This document shows, one piece after another, positions 10,673-22,285 of a stretch of 64,000 bases of DNA. The stretch is from Garcia nutans. Taxonomy: Eukaryota > Streptophyta > Magnoliopsida > Malpighiales > Euphorbiaceae. Where the stretch lies: the NCBI GenBank assembly GCA_947685225.1, contig CANTUV010000024.1:20912001-20976000 (forward strand), given 5' to 3'. A program made the translations under genes and the position numbers. Under the pieces are notes generated by a model. That model saw only the letters and a program-made list of their open reading frames with translations. It searched no databases and had not been told where the DNA came from. Position 1 is the first letter of the stretch. Each line of letters starts with the position of its first letter.

Positions 10673-11219
10673 TAAATGTGAAAATTGAACCAAAACATTA
10701 ACTCTGAAAGTGGAATGGCATATTAGTGTTTTGGGCCCATGCTTGTGTTTGTATATAATAATGGAGTAAATGAATATTGAGATATATGTTGTCCTTGTTT
10801 TAATGTGAACTATGGAATGAAATATAATGTTATGTGATATATGGTGATAACCATGGATTGAAATATATGATGATAATCATGGAATGAGATGTATACAATA
10901 TATAAGCAAATTATTGAAAGTGAATATAGCTTAAGAAGCTATGTTGAATGATGAGCTTATAAAATTATAACATGATGTGTAAAATGTATATGGATGTGGA
11001 AATGATGAATATTGCTTCATGAAGGTTTTGGGTAGTCGTTGAATTGTGAATTATTGAAATGAAATATATGTGTATATGATTATGAATAAAACATTAGTAA
11101 AAGTATATATGAAAAGTGTATTCACAAAGGGGAAAACATGATAATAAAATAATGATATGTAAAGTTAATATATAAATATGATTTTATGAAATGTATGTTT
11201 ATATGAATGATTTGTATTA

Positions 11220-11256
11220 CTAAGCTCTCGGGCTTAGCGCGGTTGTGTGATCGCGC
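11220..11256 (+). other. Conserved double hairpin in solo LTR H
   Basis: Stem 1 is CTAAGC (11220-11225) with GCTTAG (11232-11237). Stem 2 is GCGCG (11237-11241) with CGCGC (11252-11256). The motif AGGTGA follows, as in the other LTRs of this family. Confidence 0.6.
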
Positions 11257-11646
11257 AGGTGATTATGCGGTTGATTCGGAAGTTAAGCTGTTATGCCACG
11301 AGAAGGGTAAGAGTGTTTCGAGACCAACTAGAAGGTGATGCATACATGTATGATTTAATTGTGAGGTATTATTCATACTATTATATTCATATGTAATAAT
11401 GAAGTTTTGGTAAATAAGATTAAGATCATTGAACGTATAATGATTTTGTTAATGTTATTTAAATTAATGTAATATTGTTAGAACTTGATTAAAGGTTCTG
11501 GAATTTAAAACTAAAAGTGACATTCTTATATTCTATATACGTATTGTATGTATACTAAGTATATGTATAGTACTTATATAGAGCATGGGGATGTTACATA
11601 GAAGCTTGGAATACATGTTTTGGTCGAAGGCAGTAGCATTTGGGAT

Positions 11647-11777
11647 GCCACGCCCGTGGCCTTTGATTGCCATGGCCGTGGCTAATTGTAGCCATGGCCG
11701 AGGAGGTTTGGTGCAAAAGAGGCAGAAGTGATTTCTAACCCACGCCCATGGGGGTTGAGGTGGCCACGGCCGTGGGC
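11647..11777 (+). repeat. GC palindrome cluster in element G 3' LTR
   Basis: Same units as 3108-3236, with three single-base differences, among them CGTG to CATG and GTGG to GAGG. Confidence 0.9.
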
Positions 11778-12413
11778 TATTTCATGTATTGTTGAGTTGT
11801 AATTTGTGATCTAAAGGTCTAAGAGGAAGTTAACAAGTGATAAATTGTGTTGGAATTGATGTGGTTCATCATTGTTTTGGTTTAGGTTGTAAAGAAGGTG
11901 ATTTTTCCTTATTTGAGAAGTGAAGAGTTCTTGGGAAAAAGAAGTGAATAGAGTTGTTTAAGTGGTGCTTAAGGTAAGTACAAACCTTGCATTTTTGCAT
12001 ACATTCATGTGAACATTGATGATGCATATGAATAATGTTATGTTGTGTACAATGTGGAATATAATGTGAACATTGATGATGCATATGAATAATGTTATGT
12101 TGTGTACAAGGTGGAACATAATGTGAACATTGATGATGCATATAAATATTGTTATGTTGTGTACAATGTAGGACATAATGTGAACATTGATGATGTATAT
12201 GAATTACCTTAATGGGAGTTGAGACATAAAGAGATGTGAAATTTATGTGATGAGTTATAATGATGTGAATGATATGATTGAAGAATGCTTAGATGATATG
12301 ATTGAATATTGATATCTTTGTTTTGTTAATGTAAGAGAGGTTGTATATTATAATGATGAAAATGAAAATGAAATGAATTGAGAAAGTAATATTTAAAGAG
12401 ATAAATGAACGGA

Positions 12414-12708
12414 CCTATCTGCCTCCTGCGGAACCATGCGGACCCAATGAGTTGGGCAAACGAACTTGGACTACCGACCTGGTTGGGGGAAGGTTCGATA
12501 TAGTCAGTATTACGTACCTATCTGCCTCCTGCGGAACCATGCGGACCCAATGAGTGGGCAACCGAACTTGGACTACCGACCTGGTTGGGGGAAGGTTCGT
12601 TACTGATAGTCTTATACGTGCCTATCTGCCTCCTGCGGAACCATGCGGACCCAATGAGTGGGCAACCGAACTTGGACTACCGACCTGGTTAGGGGAAGGT
12701 TTCGTATG
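12414..12708 (+). repeat. Three-copy tandem repeat, 103-104 bp unit, in element G 3' LTR
   Basis: Copies start at 12414, 12517 and 12621 with CCTATCTGCCTCCTGCGGAA and contain GACTACCGACCTGGTTGGGG. The spacing differs by one base and the copies are almost identical, so the expansion is recent. The unit is GC-rich in an AT-rich LTR. A diverged inverse copy of parts of the unit is found at 57898-58000. Confidence 0.95.
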
Positions 12709-12871
12709 AGAAGCCATTGTTGTTGGCTATGATGATGAACTTTGAATGAGTATAATGGATAATGACATAATTATTGAAATATTAAAATGTAACATTTATA
12801 AGTATGATCTTTATTGGTTGAATGTATGACATTGATATTGACATTGCATATTATCATTATGGTTTGTACTA

Positions 12872-12909
12872 CTGAGTTGTTGGCTCAGCGCGATTGTGGT
12901 TTATCGCGC
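12872..12909 (+). other. Conserved double hairpin in element G 3' LTR
   Basis: Stem 1 is CTGAG (12872-12876) with CTCAG (12884-12888). Stem 2 is GCGCGAT (12888-12894) with ATCGCGC (12903-12909) and an 8 nt loop. Relative to CTAAG/CTTAG in other copies, both sides of stem 1 have changed together. Confidence 0.65.
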
Positions 12910-13281
12910 AGGTGATAGAGTTGATAGGGTTGAGACAGAGGATTCTTCTAGACCTATTTGAGTTTGTGCTTGAAGAGTTGGACTAGGGATTAAAGATCAG
13001 AGAGTCAAGCTGCCAATCATGTATATATTTTATGTTTTGTAAATTTTGGATTTTTATGTATTTGTATTTGTAAGTACTTGTTATCACTTCCACTGTGTAT
13101 TAATAAACGTTTTCATCTATTATATTTAATGAATTTCTTTTAAACGATTGATAATTGTTTTATTTCTCTTTGAGATACGACTTGGGTATTTTTAAACTGT
13201 GGCATTTTCTATATTCAGTATACGTATATTACGATCGTATAAGCATGCTTTGTACGTATACGGGATATAGGGGGTGTTACA

Positions 13282-15538
13282 TATATATCCATGGATAATG
13301 TAACAGCCCCAGTCTCTTGGACCTCAACCCGGCTAGACCCTTAGGCCCCAGTATCTTGGTCCTCAACCCGGCTAGACTGCAACGTTTTTTGAGGCTTACG
13401 ACCCAGTCTTTTCACCCCCAAAAACATCATATTTATCATTTATCAGCAGGGCTCGGCTTACGACCTGGTCTTTTCACCTGGCCAGCAATTCATAGGCATG
13501 CTGCCAAACCCAAAACTCTGAAAATTGAATAACATACTAGGCACACAATTAATTCATTTATCTCATTATCAAATACTTTCATAATTCATTTCTCATTTTA
13601 TTTCTCATAATCAAACTAGGCTCATTGCTTTTTTCGCTTTTTTTTTATTTTTCTCATTTTTCACATCTTTCACATCTTTCTCACTTTTCTCACTTTTTCT
13701 CATTTTTATCAATATCAATTCATTTCATTATTCCACATATCTCATTTTTGCATTCACACCATATTACCCAATTACTTTGGGTATTTTCACATAATATGCA
13801 TATTTCATACTTTACACAATTTAGCCATTATCAATGGCTTTTCACAATGCATTTAATACATATATGACATTACAAATGTCATAGAACATTATTCATACTC
13901 AATCAACAAAAATGTGTTAAGTCCAAATGTCATGCATATATAAACATTATATTCAAAGTTTGTACATGACTCTACTAGCAACCCAAAGCAAGCTTAATAC
14001 AACCTCCAATCCTATCCTTCCAACTTGCCTTTCACCACTTGGATGAAGCAAATCAACCTCCCTTAATGCCTATACCAAATGTGATCATACATAATCATTT
14101 AATATCATATTCTAAGGTATTCTAAACATCAAACCATAATTAAACATCACTCTAAACCAAATCCCAAAATTAAGCTTCACCTCACTTTAACTTTGAAAAA
14201 CCATATCAAGCCATTTAAATTAGTGTTTTAAGTTTATTAATATCATTAAAAACATATTTTATTACATTTAAATCATTTACATTATAACAATACATTCTTA
14301 TACACAAAATCTCAAAAATGGCATAACCTTCCCCCATTGAAGGTTTTCCATTCCAACACAATCCATTACTCATTTCAAGCTTATATTCATCACTTCTAAC
14401 ACTAAACAACATGCTTAAACAAATAAAATCACGCAATTCAACCACTTTGGAAAATCACTTTTCCAAAACCCTAAATCTCCACTTCCATTCTCAAACTCCA
14501 AGCAAATACAACTAAATCCAATATTTGACTCTAAAATACTTGTTTATGTATCAAAACAACTCATTTGGAATCAATTTACACAATTAAAAACCATTCTTTC
14601 AAAATCCCAAAAATTACATAACCCTAAATTCTCTCTCTTCACCAATCTTACCCAAACTCAACCATTTCTTTAATCCAACCTTAAAATCATTAATAATCAA
14701 TCAAAGCAACTTCATTTATATCCAATTAAGCAATTAAATCATGCTACTATAGAATTCCAAAATTTACATAACACATTTTTCCATAGAATTTGAAAATTTT
14801 GTGAGAAAGCTTACGAATTGATGAAGAAACTTCTAAAACTCCACTTGAATCCTTAAAATCTCTTCAATTTTTGGAGTATGGAAGAAGCAAATCCCTCTCT
14901 TGAAGCCATGAAATTTTCCCTTGAAGGAAAGAAGAAGAAGGAGACTTTATTTTTTTTTTATTTCTATTTCCTTTCACCCTTTAATTTTAAACCATATATA
15001 TATATATATATATTAAAATAATTTAATAATTAATTATTTAATTATTTATTTAATAAATTAAAAGTCCTAAATTCTCTCTTCCATTCAAAAATAATATATT
15101 TTTGAATTATTATTAATTTTAAATTTCTAAGATTTAATTACCAAAATACCCTTTTACTTTGACTTTTCTTTTAAAAATTGTTGACTTTTATATGTTATGC
15201 ATATTTTACATATATATCACATATATTATCCACTTTTTCATTTAAAACCCTTATATTTTTCATTTAAAACCATTAATTTAATTTATCCATTTAAATTATA
15301 ATTTATTTTATCAAATTTCCAAAAATTAGAAATTTTCAAAAATTTAGGATATTACACATATGCACAAGTAATGTGTATCTTATATACACATCAAATGTAC
15401 CTTATGTGTGTATTAAATATTAAGTATGTAATGTATTAATTCAACATATACAATTAATATTCCATATGTATATGCTATATATACTCTATTATTCAGTATA
15501 GTAATAAATCATCCAAATCATTATTTTACCAAATTACA
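13282..15538 (-). mobile_element. Element B 3' LTR, segment 2
   Basis: It continues the LTR interrupted by G. It carries repeats of GGCTTACGACCCGGTC with TTTTCACC (about 13389-13480), a C/T-rich tract (13627-13710), AT-rich sequence and a polypyrimidine block near 14930. At 15347-15356 it has GGATATTACA, which is where the related A LTR ends, but homology with the 5' LTR of B continues to about 15480 and a PPT follows 15538. The LTR start on minus is therefore placed at 15538 (TGTAATTTGG), with less certainty than the other boundaries. Confidence 0.75.
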
Positions 15539-15540
15539 TA

Positions 15541-15561
15541 ATTTCTATTCTCCCCCTTAGG
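15541..15561 (-). other. Probable polypurine tract of element B
   Basis: On minus the sequence reads CCTAAGGGGGAGAATAGAAAT just before the inferred 3' LTR start at 15538. It resembles the GGGGGAGAAT core of the PPTs of A and G. Confidence 0.7.
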
Positions 15562-16193
15562 TTCATTCTTAATTTCCTTTTTACCATTCCCTAACACATC
15601 ATTATACTGTCTATTTACTTAAATAGTCACAACAGATTATTATATCTTTAATCGAATTGTCATTAGACAAAATTAGTTTATCTCCTTAATATATATACAC
15701 CACACACCTATTGCACTCAAGATATCTGATCACTTCATTATCTTAAAAATATACTTTCATCACCTTAAATTCAAATGTTAATAACTTTTATCTTAACACA
15801 ATAATTTTACACATCTTCACTTTGATCCTACTCTTTATACAATTACCACATATTAATTTAATATCACCATTATACAACAACAAAATCTTATTTCCTTATT
15901 AAAATTCATTCCAATTATGCTATAACTAACACTTTTCTCTTATAATTATTTGCAACTAATATAACTTAGCTCCTTTCATATGCATATATATATCAAAACG
16001 CTGTATTATGCACATTATCATATAGCTTGCATATTCTTAATACAACTACACACATTAAATTTAAATAAATACTTGCAAACTTATTACATTTCGGATCAAT
16101 TAATCTAACTATCATAATATGACCATCACAACCTTTTTCTATTCTGACCAACCTTTTGTCTATTTTAAATTCATCAATTTGTTTTCAATTCAT

Positions 16194-16212
16194 GACCTAA
16201 TTCTATTAGGTC
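16194..16212. repeat. Short inverted repeat in element B internal domain
   Basis: GACCTAAT, a 3 nt loop, ATTAGGTC: a perfect 8 bp stem. A looser form (GACCTA..AGGTC) recurs near 17115. No function can be assigned. Confidence 0.5.
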
Positions 16213-16559
16213 AAATTTATCCTCAAATTTTAATTCTCTTCGAATTCATCATTACAGATAATATTCACTTCCCCTAGTCTCATTTACTTTACACATCATT
16301 TTCATCAACTTATTCATTTTATACCACTTTCAAACACATTTATTATAACTCTTACTCACATTTCATAATTCCTTTCATTTACCATTTTCTCACATTTCTT
16401 CTAGTTACCCTATTTACACAAATCACTTTTCTTATACATCATTTAAAGCTCATCATATTTTTACAATTATCTTCTGTTTCCACACTTTCTATAACTATAA
16501 ACAAATTTATAGTATAAAATTATAAGATACAACTATGCAAACCATAAGTCTTGACCATG

Positions 16560-16690
16560 TTTCTTTAGCATAACTATCAATCTCACCAAAACTATCCAAC
16601 GGTCATGCCATAATAATGGTCACATCCATGGCTTATAAATAAATACTGCCCTTCTATCATTCTTCTTCAAACATTTCCAATCACAATGTT
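16560..16690 (+). promoter_or_regulatory. Promoter-like sequence inside element B
   Basis: TTATAAATAAATA at about 16632-16645 is followed about 25-30 bp later by a C/T-rich CTTCTATCATTCTTCTTC stretch, as in many plant core promoters, on the strand opposite to the element. No ORF of note follows. It may be captured host DNA or chance in AT-rich sequence. Confidence 0.25.
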
Positions 16691-19315
16691 AAGTTCGTAT
16701 CACAAAAATCACATATTTATTTTCTAATCTTTTGATACACAAAAAGTTAACACGTTTCAGCTCAGTTTCAAAGCAATTTACTCTTGATCACTTGATCATC
16801 ATTAGCCTAACTCATTTTTAAACAATATTTTCATTAACATCTCTTACATATACACATCCGTTCATATGCTAATTTACACAATTTCCATTTATTACTCCAT
16901 ATCTAATCTATCTCTTATAAAAATTTTCATTCATTTCTTTTTTTTTTCACTTCCATACTTTCTTTATTATACTTTCCTTTTTCCTTACAATCTCTTATTT
17001 ATACGCATATACTTTAGGCCTAAAACACTGTACAATCATGAAGTTCAGTTGTTAAAATAATAATTTCACCGTCCAGCTCTGTTCGGGTCCATTCTCAATC
17101 TTAATTCATCACATGACCTAACTCTACGCAGGTCAAGACGTAATCTCTCTTAGATCTATTAATTCATGCAATATCATTCTCAATATCACCAGACACGTAT
17201 TTGTATAAGGTAGTAAACACTCAATAACATTTTTTTTTTCATCCACATACACCTTCGTAAGTCATAATCACAATGTGACTTACTTTCCACATTTTCTTAC
17301 ATATCATATTTGTGTTCATATAGAAAAAAAAATCTCATCACACAAATCATACAATTATACTCAATTCCTCTTTCACATACAACCTATACAAAGTTAACAT
17401 TTATCACCTTTCAGAGAACATTATCATTTCTCATGTCTTTTGACATTACTTAGGTTATTCATCAATTCAACATATATACACACTCTGACCACAACATAAT
17501 TAACATCTTCCTTATTCAATCGCCCATCTCTTAAATAAGTTTCTTATTATATATATATATTTTCTAACACTTCACATAAATCTTAGTCACGTTTCCAATG
17601 TGACATCTCTCTCATATATATATATTTTTTTGCATTGATCACACCTTTCATATCCATTTTTATTATTTCCAATTCAATTAACTAAAGTAACTCATTTTCA
17701 CTTGCTTAATCATTTCCCTTTATTTCATAATAAATTTCTATATTATCAACCACATTACACCTTAGTTAGTACTTTTATAAGTAACATTAATCATTTAAAA
17801 TTACTCCCATGCTTATTAAACATTAAACTATCAATATCTAAACAATCCTCATCGAAATTCCCTTACAACTCTAAATTTCCAATTTACTATTTTACTTAAA
17901 CTTCATTCTATTAATCTCACTTTCAAGAGCTAACTTTATAAACATTATTTTTATATTAATATAACATCAAAACACATTACTTTCACAATTATGGAAACCC
18001 ATTTCAAAAATTCAAATTTCATATAATGCAACCAACAACATGAACCTCACCAAATCTCACCCATATCACATTCTCAATCTTAAGATCATAACATTTACTT
18101 TTAAACAACACTAATTCATTTCCTTACACTAATTAACATCATCCATTTAGATACTTTAATGTTACACACTCAACCCTAAATTATGCATCATTGTTCCATA
18201 ATAAATAATTCGCTATCATATATGATTTCACTCTTTGATTTTAATTATGAACTCTTTGTTGAAAATTATTAAAAACTCCATATTCCTTCTATACTTATAC
18301 CCATATGCATATAAATTTTTATAATTTTCTTCATTTATTTGTCTCATAAAATTAATTATTACTTACTTACACAAAACTACATGACTTCCTCAGTTTCATG
18401 TCAATCTCACTTTTAATTTTTATATTCCTTACCAATTCTTTATAAAAGATTGTAAACTTTTATCCATGTGCACTTGACACATATATGGACTGTTATTTAA
18501 AGTTTTAGATTTTTCCAAGATGATTTAATATATTTAAAAATTAAATCTTCCAAAATTAGAGAATCTGTCTCTTTAATAATTTCTCTGGCAGCACCCGATT
18601 GTCCATTTGTTTCAGGTATCAAAACTCAATAAAAATTCATGAAATTTTAACCATATGTTATATGAATGCATATGATATTGTGTGTAAATGTTTAGATTTT
18701 TCTGGGTTATTTTACCATAGTTTCTAGATTTAATTTGTTTTCAATTTATACAGATTCTGAGTTGCTAAAATTTCTCCAACAATTTATGTTCTTCTATTTT
18801 TCTTAATTAGAGATTCATCTTTAAAATTTATAAAATTTTATACATTTGGATTCTAACATATAGAAAAACTTTCTATTAAATGTTTAAACTCATCCAACAT
18901 TTCTAGATTTATCCAACAATTCAGACAATATCACTTTGCAGTACATCTATAAAATTTTCTGTAACTATCATGCTCATTTCTCAAACTTTTTATTTTTATA
19001 TCTTAAATTATTTCCTAGATTGTTTTTCTAATTTCACTTATTCATCAATTGAATCAACTATAAATTTTAAATTTCAAATAAAAGTTTAAAAAATTCTTAA
19101 TCCATAATCTCGAGAATGACGTTTCCACTGCGCTACTCTGATCTATGCAACCCAGACACCATCTCAACTCATATCCATTATATCAAATGGACATTACCAC
19201 ATCAAGGATCAGATAAATTTTCAATGCCAATGCATGCATTACAATTGAAAATTCATTTTTTTATTTCAATTTTCCCTCTCTATCATCCCGCCTAGGTCGA
19301 GAACCTCAAACCCAG

Positions 19316-19327
19316 GCTCTGATACCA
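19316..19327 (-). other. Primer binding site of element B (tRNA-iMet)
   Basis: On minus TGGTATCAGAGC, complementary to the 3' end of plant initiator methionine tRNA, a few bases inside the 5' LTR end at 19335. Confidence 0.95.
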
Positions 19328-19334
19328 AAATAAA

Positions 19335-21258
19335 TATAACACCCTTATACCCTTTATACGTACAATACATATTTTCAGCATATGTAAAATATGCATATAC
19401 GGTATAAAAATGTCACAGACCGATTTAATAAAAATTTTCACATTTCTATTTTAAGATTTCAAATACTAATATATAAAATAAATAGTATATAAATATTCTT
19501 TGCTTGTTATAGGAATCCAAAATAAATATTTTATATGAAAATCTCTGGGAAAAATTCGCCAGAGTTTTGTTTGTAATTTGAACGTTTCCAAAATTCAACA
19601 AAACACAACCTACATAAAACAAACACTCCAAATAAAATCAATTCACCAATTCACCAATACTTCTCAATTTCTCCATATTTTCTCAAAATACTTATACATA
19701 GGTATATATATATATATCAACATTATATATAAAATCCCATCTTAAACAAAATTATTCAAATCATTCTTTACAATTTACAATATATGCTTCAAAAACATAT
19801 CATAACATACATAATATCAAAAATGTACATGCTGGCAACTGGCTCTGATCTTGATGTACCCAAAACAACTCTTCAAGCTCAATAAATACAAACCTAGACC
19901 CGACCAGGTCTAGTAAAACTCTCCAGCTCTACCAAAATATCCATGACACTTGCGCGATGAAATACAATTGCGCTAAGCTGAAGCCTAGTGGTGCAAACTT
20001 TGATAATAATAAAAATTTAAAGTAATGCCAATGCACAATGCATATAGAGGTCACATCATTTAACTTTATTATATTTTTCAAATATTTCATACTCACAACT
20101 CATAACATTATATTGCTCAATTGTATTACAATTCATAATTCACGTTAAAGCAAAAACAAGCATGGGCCCAAAAAGGATCTAATATGCTATTCAAATTTCA
20201 GAGTTACTGCTTTGGTCCATAATGACACCATGTGTCTAGTCCATAGGCAATATATATATCCATGGATAATGTAACAGTCCCAGTCTCTTGGACCTCAACC
20301 CGGCTATACCCTTAGGCCCCAATATCTTGGTCCTCAACCCGGCTAGACTGCTATGGTTTTTGAGGCTTATGACCCAGTCTTTTTACCCCAAAAATATCAT
20401 ATTTATCATTTATCAGCTGGGCTCGGCTTACGACCCGGTCTTTTCACCTGCCCAGCAATTCATAGGCATGCCGCCAAACCCAGAACTCTGAAAATTGAAT
20501 AACATACTAGGCACATAATTAATTCATTTATCTCATTATCAAATACTTTCACAATTCATTTCTCATAATCAAACTAGGCTCATTGCTTTATTTTTACCTT
20601 TTTTTTCTCATTTTTCTCATTTTTCACATCTTTCTCATTTTTCTTACTTTTCTCATTTTTTCTCATTTTTATCAATATCAATTCATTTCATTATTCCACA
20701 TATCTCATTTTTGCATTCACAACACATTATCAAATTACTTTGGGTATTTTCATATAATACACAATTTAGCCATTATCAATGGCTTTTCACAATGCATTTA
20801 ACACATATATGACATTACAAATGTCATAGCACATTATTCATACTCAATCAATGAACCAAGTAGCTTAACACATTTTTCAACAAAAATGTGTTAAGTCCAA
20901 ATGTCATGCAAATATAAACATTATATTCAAAGTTTGTACATGCCTCTACTAGCATCCCAAAGCAAGCTTAATACAACCTCCAATCCTATCCTTCCAACTT
21001 GCCCTTAACCACTTGGATGAAGCAAATCAACCTCCCTTAATGCCTATACCAAATGTGATCATACATAATCATTTAATATCATATTATAAGGTATTCTCAA
21101 CATCAAACCATAATTAAACATCAATCTAAACCAAATCCCAAAATTAAGCTTCATCTCACTTTAACTTTGAAAAACCATATCAAGCCATTTAAATTAGTGT
21201 TTTAAGTTTATTAATATCATTAAAAACATATTTTATTACATATAAATCATTTACAATA
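19335..21258 (-). mobile_element. Element B 5' LTR, segment 1
   Basis: Low end TATAACACCC (TG mutated to TA), beside the PBS. It aligns with 1404-2322 plus 13287 onward and with 33445 onward. It is interrupted at 21258 by element I and continues at 28418/28423. It carries GGCTTACGACCCGGTC repeats (20366-20440), a C/T tract (20585-20680) and the double hairpin (19952-19988). The exon-like donor has decayed to GCATGT near 20940. Confidence 0.9.
19952..19988 (-). other. Conserved double hairpin in element B 5' LTR
   Basis: Stem 2 GCGCGAT (19952-19958) with ATTGCGC (19967-19973, one G-T pair). Stem 1 CTAAGC (19973-19978) with GCCTAG (19983-19988, one G-T pair). The copy in the 3' LTR (2038-2053) is more decayed. 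Confidence 0.55.
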
Positions 21259-22285
21259 TGTAACACCCCTTCTCAACCTACATATGTAAGCCGAGTAGAG
21301 GCGCCACACTATCCTAATGTTGCTACCAATTTTACTTAGTCAAATTTTTAGTTCCGATTTTTACAGAAATTTTGCCATAGTATTGCCTAAAAATTGAGTC
21401 CCAAGTGTCGACAAAACTGGTTTTTTTCTGATTTTTAAAACATTTTACACAAACCAATGCAAATAAAATCATTCTCAGTACACTCCCAATAAATCCCGCT
21501 TATAACCTCAACTACAACCTGCAAAAAGGATTTACACTTCTAGTACAACATAAAGTAAAGGTTTATTATGAAATACAGTAGATAAAATATTTGTTCACTA
21601 TGCAGCAGAAAATAACAATATTTACAAATTCATATATATATCCAAACTCAAGTTTTACAACCCATAAAATTTATACATTTCTTTGGCAGTCAGTCTTTGA
21701 TCTTTAAGCCCACTATCAACACCTCAAAATCTAGACTTGACTCGGCCTAGAGGAACTCTCTGGTTCTTCCCTGTCACCTGCGCGAAGAATCACATTTGCG
21801 CTAAGCCAACGGCTTAGTTGTACAAATTACAATGCTATGATGCTTTAATGCCATGCTAATGTCACACAATAAAGATTCAAGATCAATTCAAGAGAATATT
21901 ATATTTCAAATCTTACCGGTTTCAATAATGTATGTATAGTAGTCATCTCATTATTCATTTGTTTCACCATTCAATAATCACATTTAAACAAACACAAGCA
22001 TGGGCCCAAAAATAATCTAATATGCCATTCAAAGTTCAGAGTTACTGTTTTGGTCTATAATCATAATCATCAATACATTTATCCATGGATATTCAACTAG
22101 ATTTGAGTTTACGACCCAGTCATTTCACCCAATCTAGTTTCAATAATTTGTTTTTGAGGCTTACGACCCGGTCATTTCACCCCAAAAACATCACATTTCA
22201 CATTTTTCAACTGGAATCGGCTTACGACCCAGTCATTTCACCTATCCAGTGATTTATAGGCATGCCGCCAAAACCAGAACTCTGA
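21259..22285 (-). mobile_element. Element I 3' LTR, truncated
   Basis: About 1027 bp matching 25603-26625 with only about eight differences by eye. At 22284-22286 (GAA on plus) it passes directly into RNase H coding sequence. It includes the double hairpin 21780-21817 and GGCTTACGACCCGGTC repeats (22108-22235). Confidence 0.9.
21780..21817 (-). other. Conserved double hairpin in element I 3' LTR
   Basis: Stem 2 GCGCGAA (21780-21786) with TTTGCGC (21795-21801). Stem 1 CTAAGCC (21801-21807) with GGCTTAG (21811-21817), 3 nt loop. Confidence 0.65.

Larger units (their letters stand above)
8605..11598 (+). mobile_element. Solo LTR H (Tekay-type family)
   Basis: This 2994 bp unit begins TGTAATATCCCGG and ends GGGGATGTTACA, flanked by a perfect 5 bp duplication TAGAA (8600-8604 and 11599-11603). 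It splits the 3' LTR of G at a point that is continuous in the 5' LTR (3064). There is no internal region, PBS or coding sequence, so it is a solo LTR left by LTR-LTR recombination. Internal features are the core box 8857-8871, microsatellites 8884-8970 and 9030-9072, a GC palindrome cluster 9445-9643, exon-like block 9755-9841, a tandem duplication 10432-10672 and the double hairpin 11220-11256. Confidence 0.95.
2323..13281 (+). mobile_element. Element G: defective Tekay-type Gypsy element, whole extent including solo LTR H
   Basis: The 5' LTR starts at 2323 (TGCAATATCCC, compare TGTAATATCCC at 7863) and the 3' LTR ends at 13281 (GGGTGTTACA). TATAT at 2318-2322 and TATAT at 13282-13286 form a perfect 5 bp target-site duplication, and the empty site can be seen in the sister LTR at about 20250. 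The order is truncated 5' LTR, gag, protease, RT, RNase H, integrase, PPT, 3' LTR. A deletion joins LTR to mid-gag at about 3863, so the PBS is gone. By eye the shared 1.5 kb of the two LTRs differs at roughly 20 positions. Confidence 0.9.
11599..13281 (+). mobile_element. Element G 3' LTR, segment 2
   Basis: It continues the LTR interrupted by H (target repeat TAGAA counted once). It aligns with 3061-3863 up to about 12405 and then shows the LTR portion missing from the 5' copy: a 103-104 bp tandem repeat, the double hairpin, an AATAAA-like stretch near 13100 and the terminus GGGTGTTACA at 13281. The complete LTR would be about 2.42 kb. Confidence 0.95.
15539..19334 (-). mobile_element. Element B internal domain, non-coding
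   Basis: About 3.8 kb of AT-rich sequence between the PPT and the PBS. I find no gag, protease, RT, RNase H or integrase motif in any frame; the longest ORFs are near 65 codons and low in complexity. Only the last roughly 125 bp beside the PBS (19205-19330) match the leader of element A (33320-33440), including AGGTCGAGAACCTCAAACC. This is the expected structure of a LARD: LTRs, PBS, leader with possible packaging signal, PPT, and filler of unknown origin. A TATAAATA promoter-like stretch is at about 16630-16650 and a small inverted repeat at 16194-16212. Confidence 0.75.

Noticed and set aside
12414..12708. CRISPR-like array
   Set aside because: Whole 103-104 bp units are nearly identical with no unique spacers; this is a simple tandem repeat in a plant LTR.
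13625..13867. Ser/His/Phe-rich ORF (also 20583-20801)
   Set aside because: C/T-rich repeat tract in LTRs of B; low complexity.
15347..15356. End of element B's 3' LTR at GGATATTACA
   Set aside because: The homology between the two B LTRs continues beyond it, no PPT is adjacent, and the TSD at the other side lies 217 bp further out.
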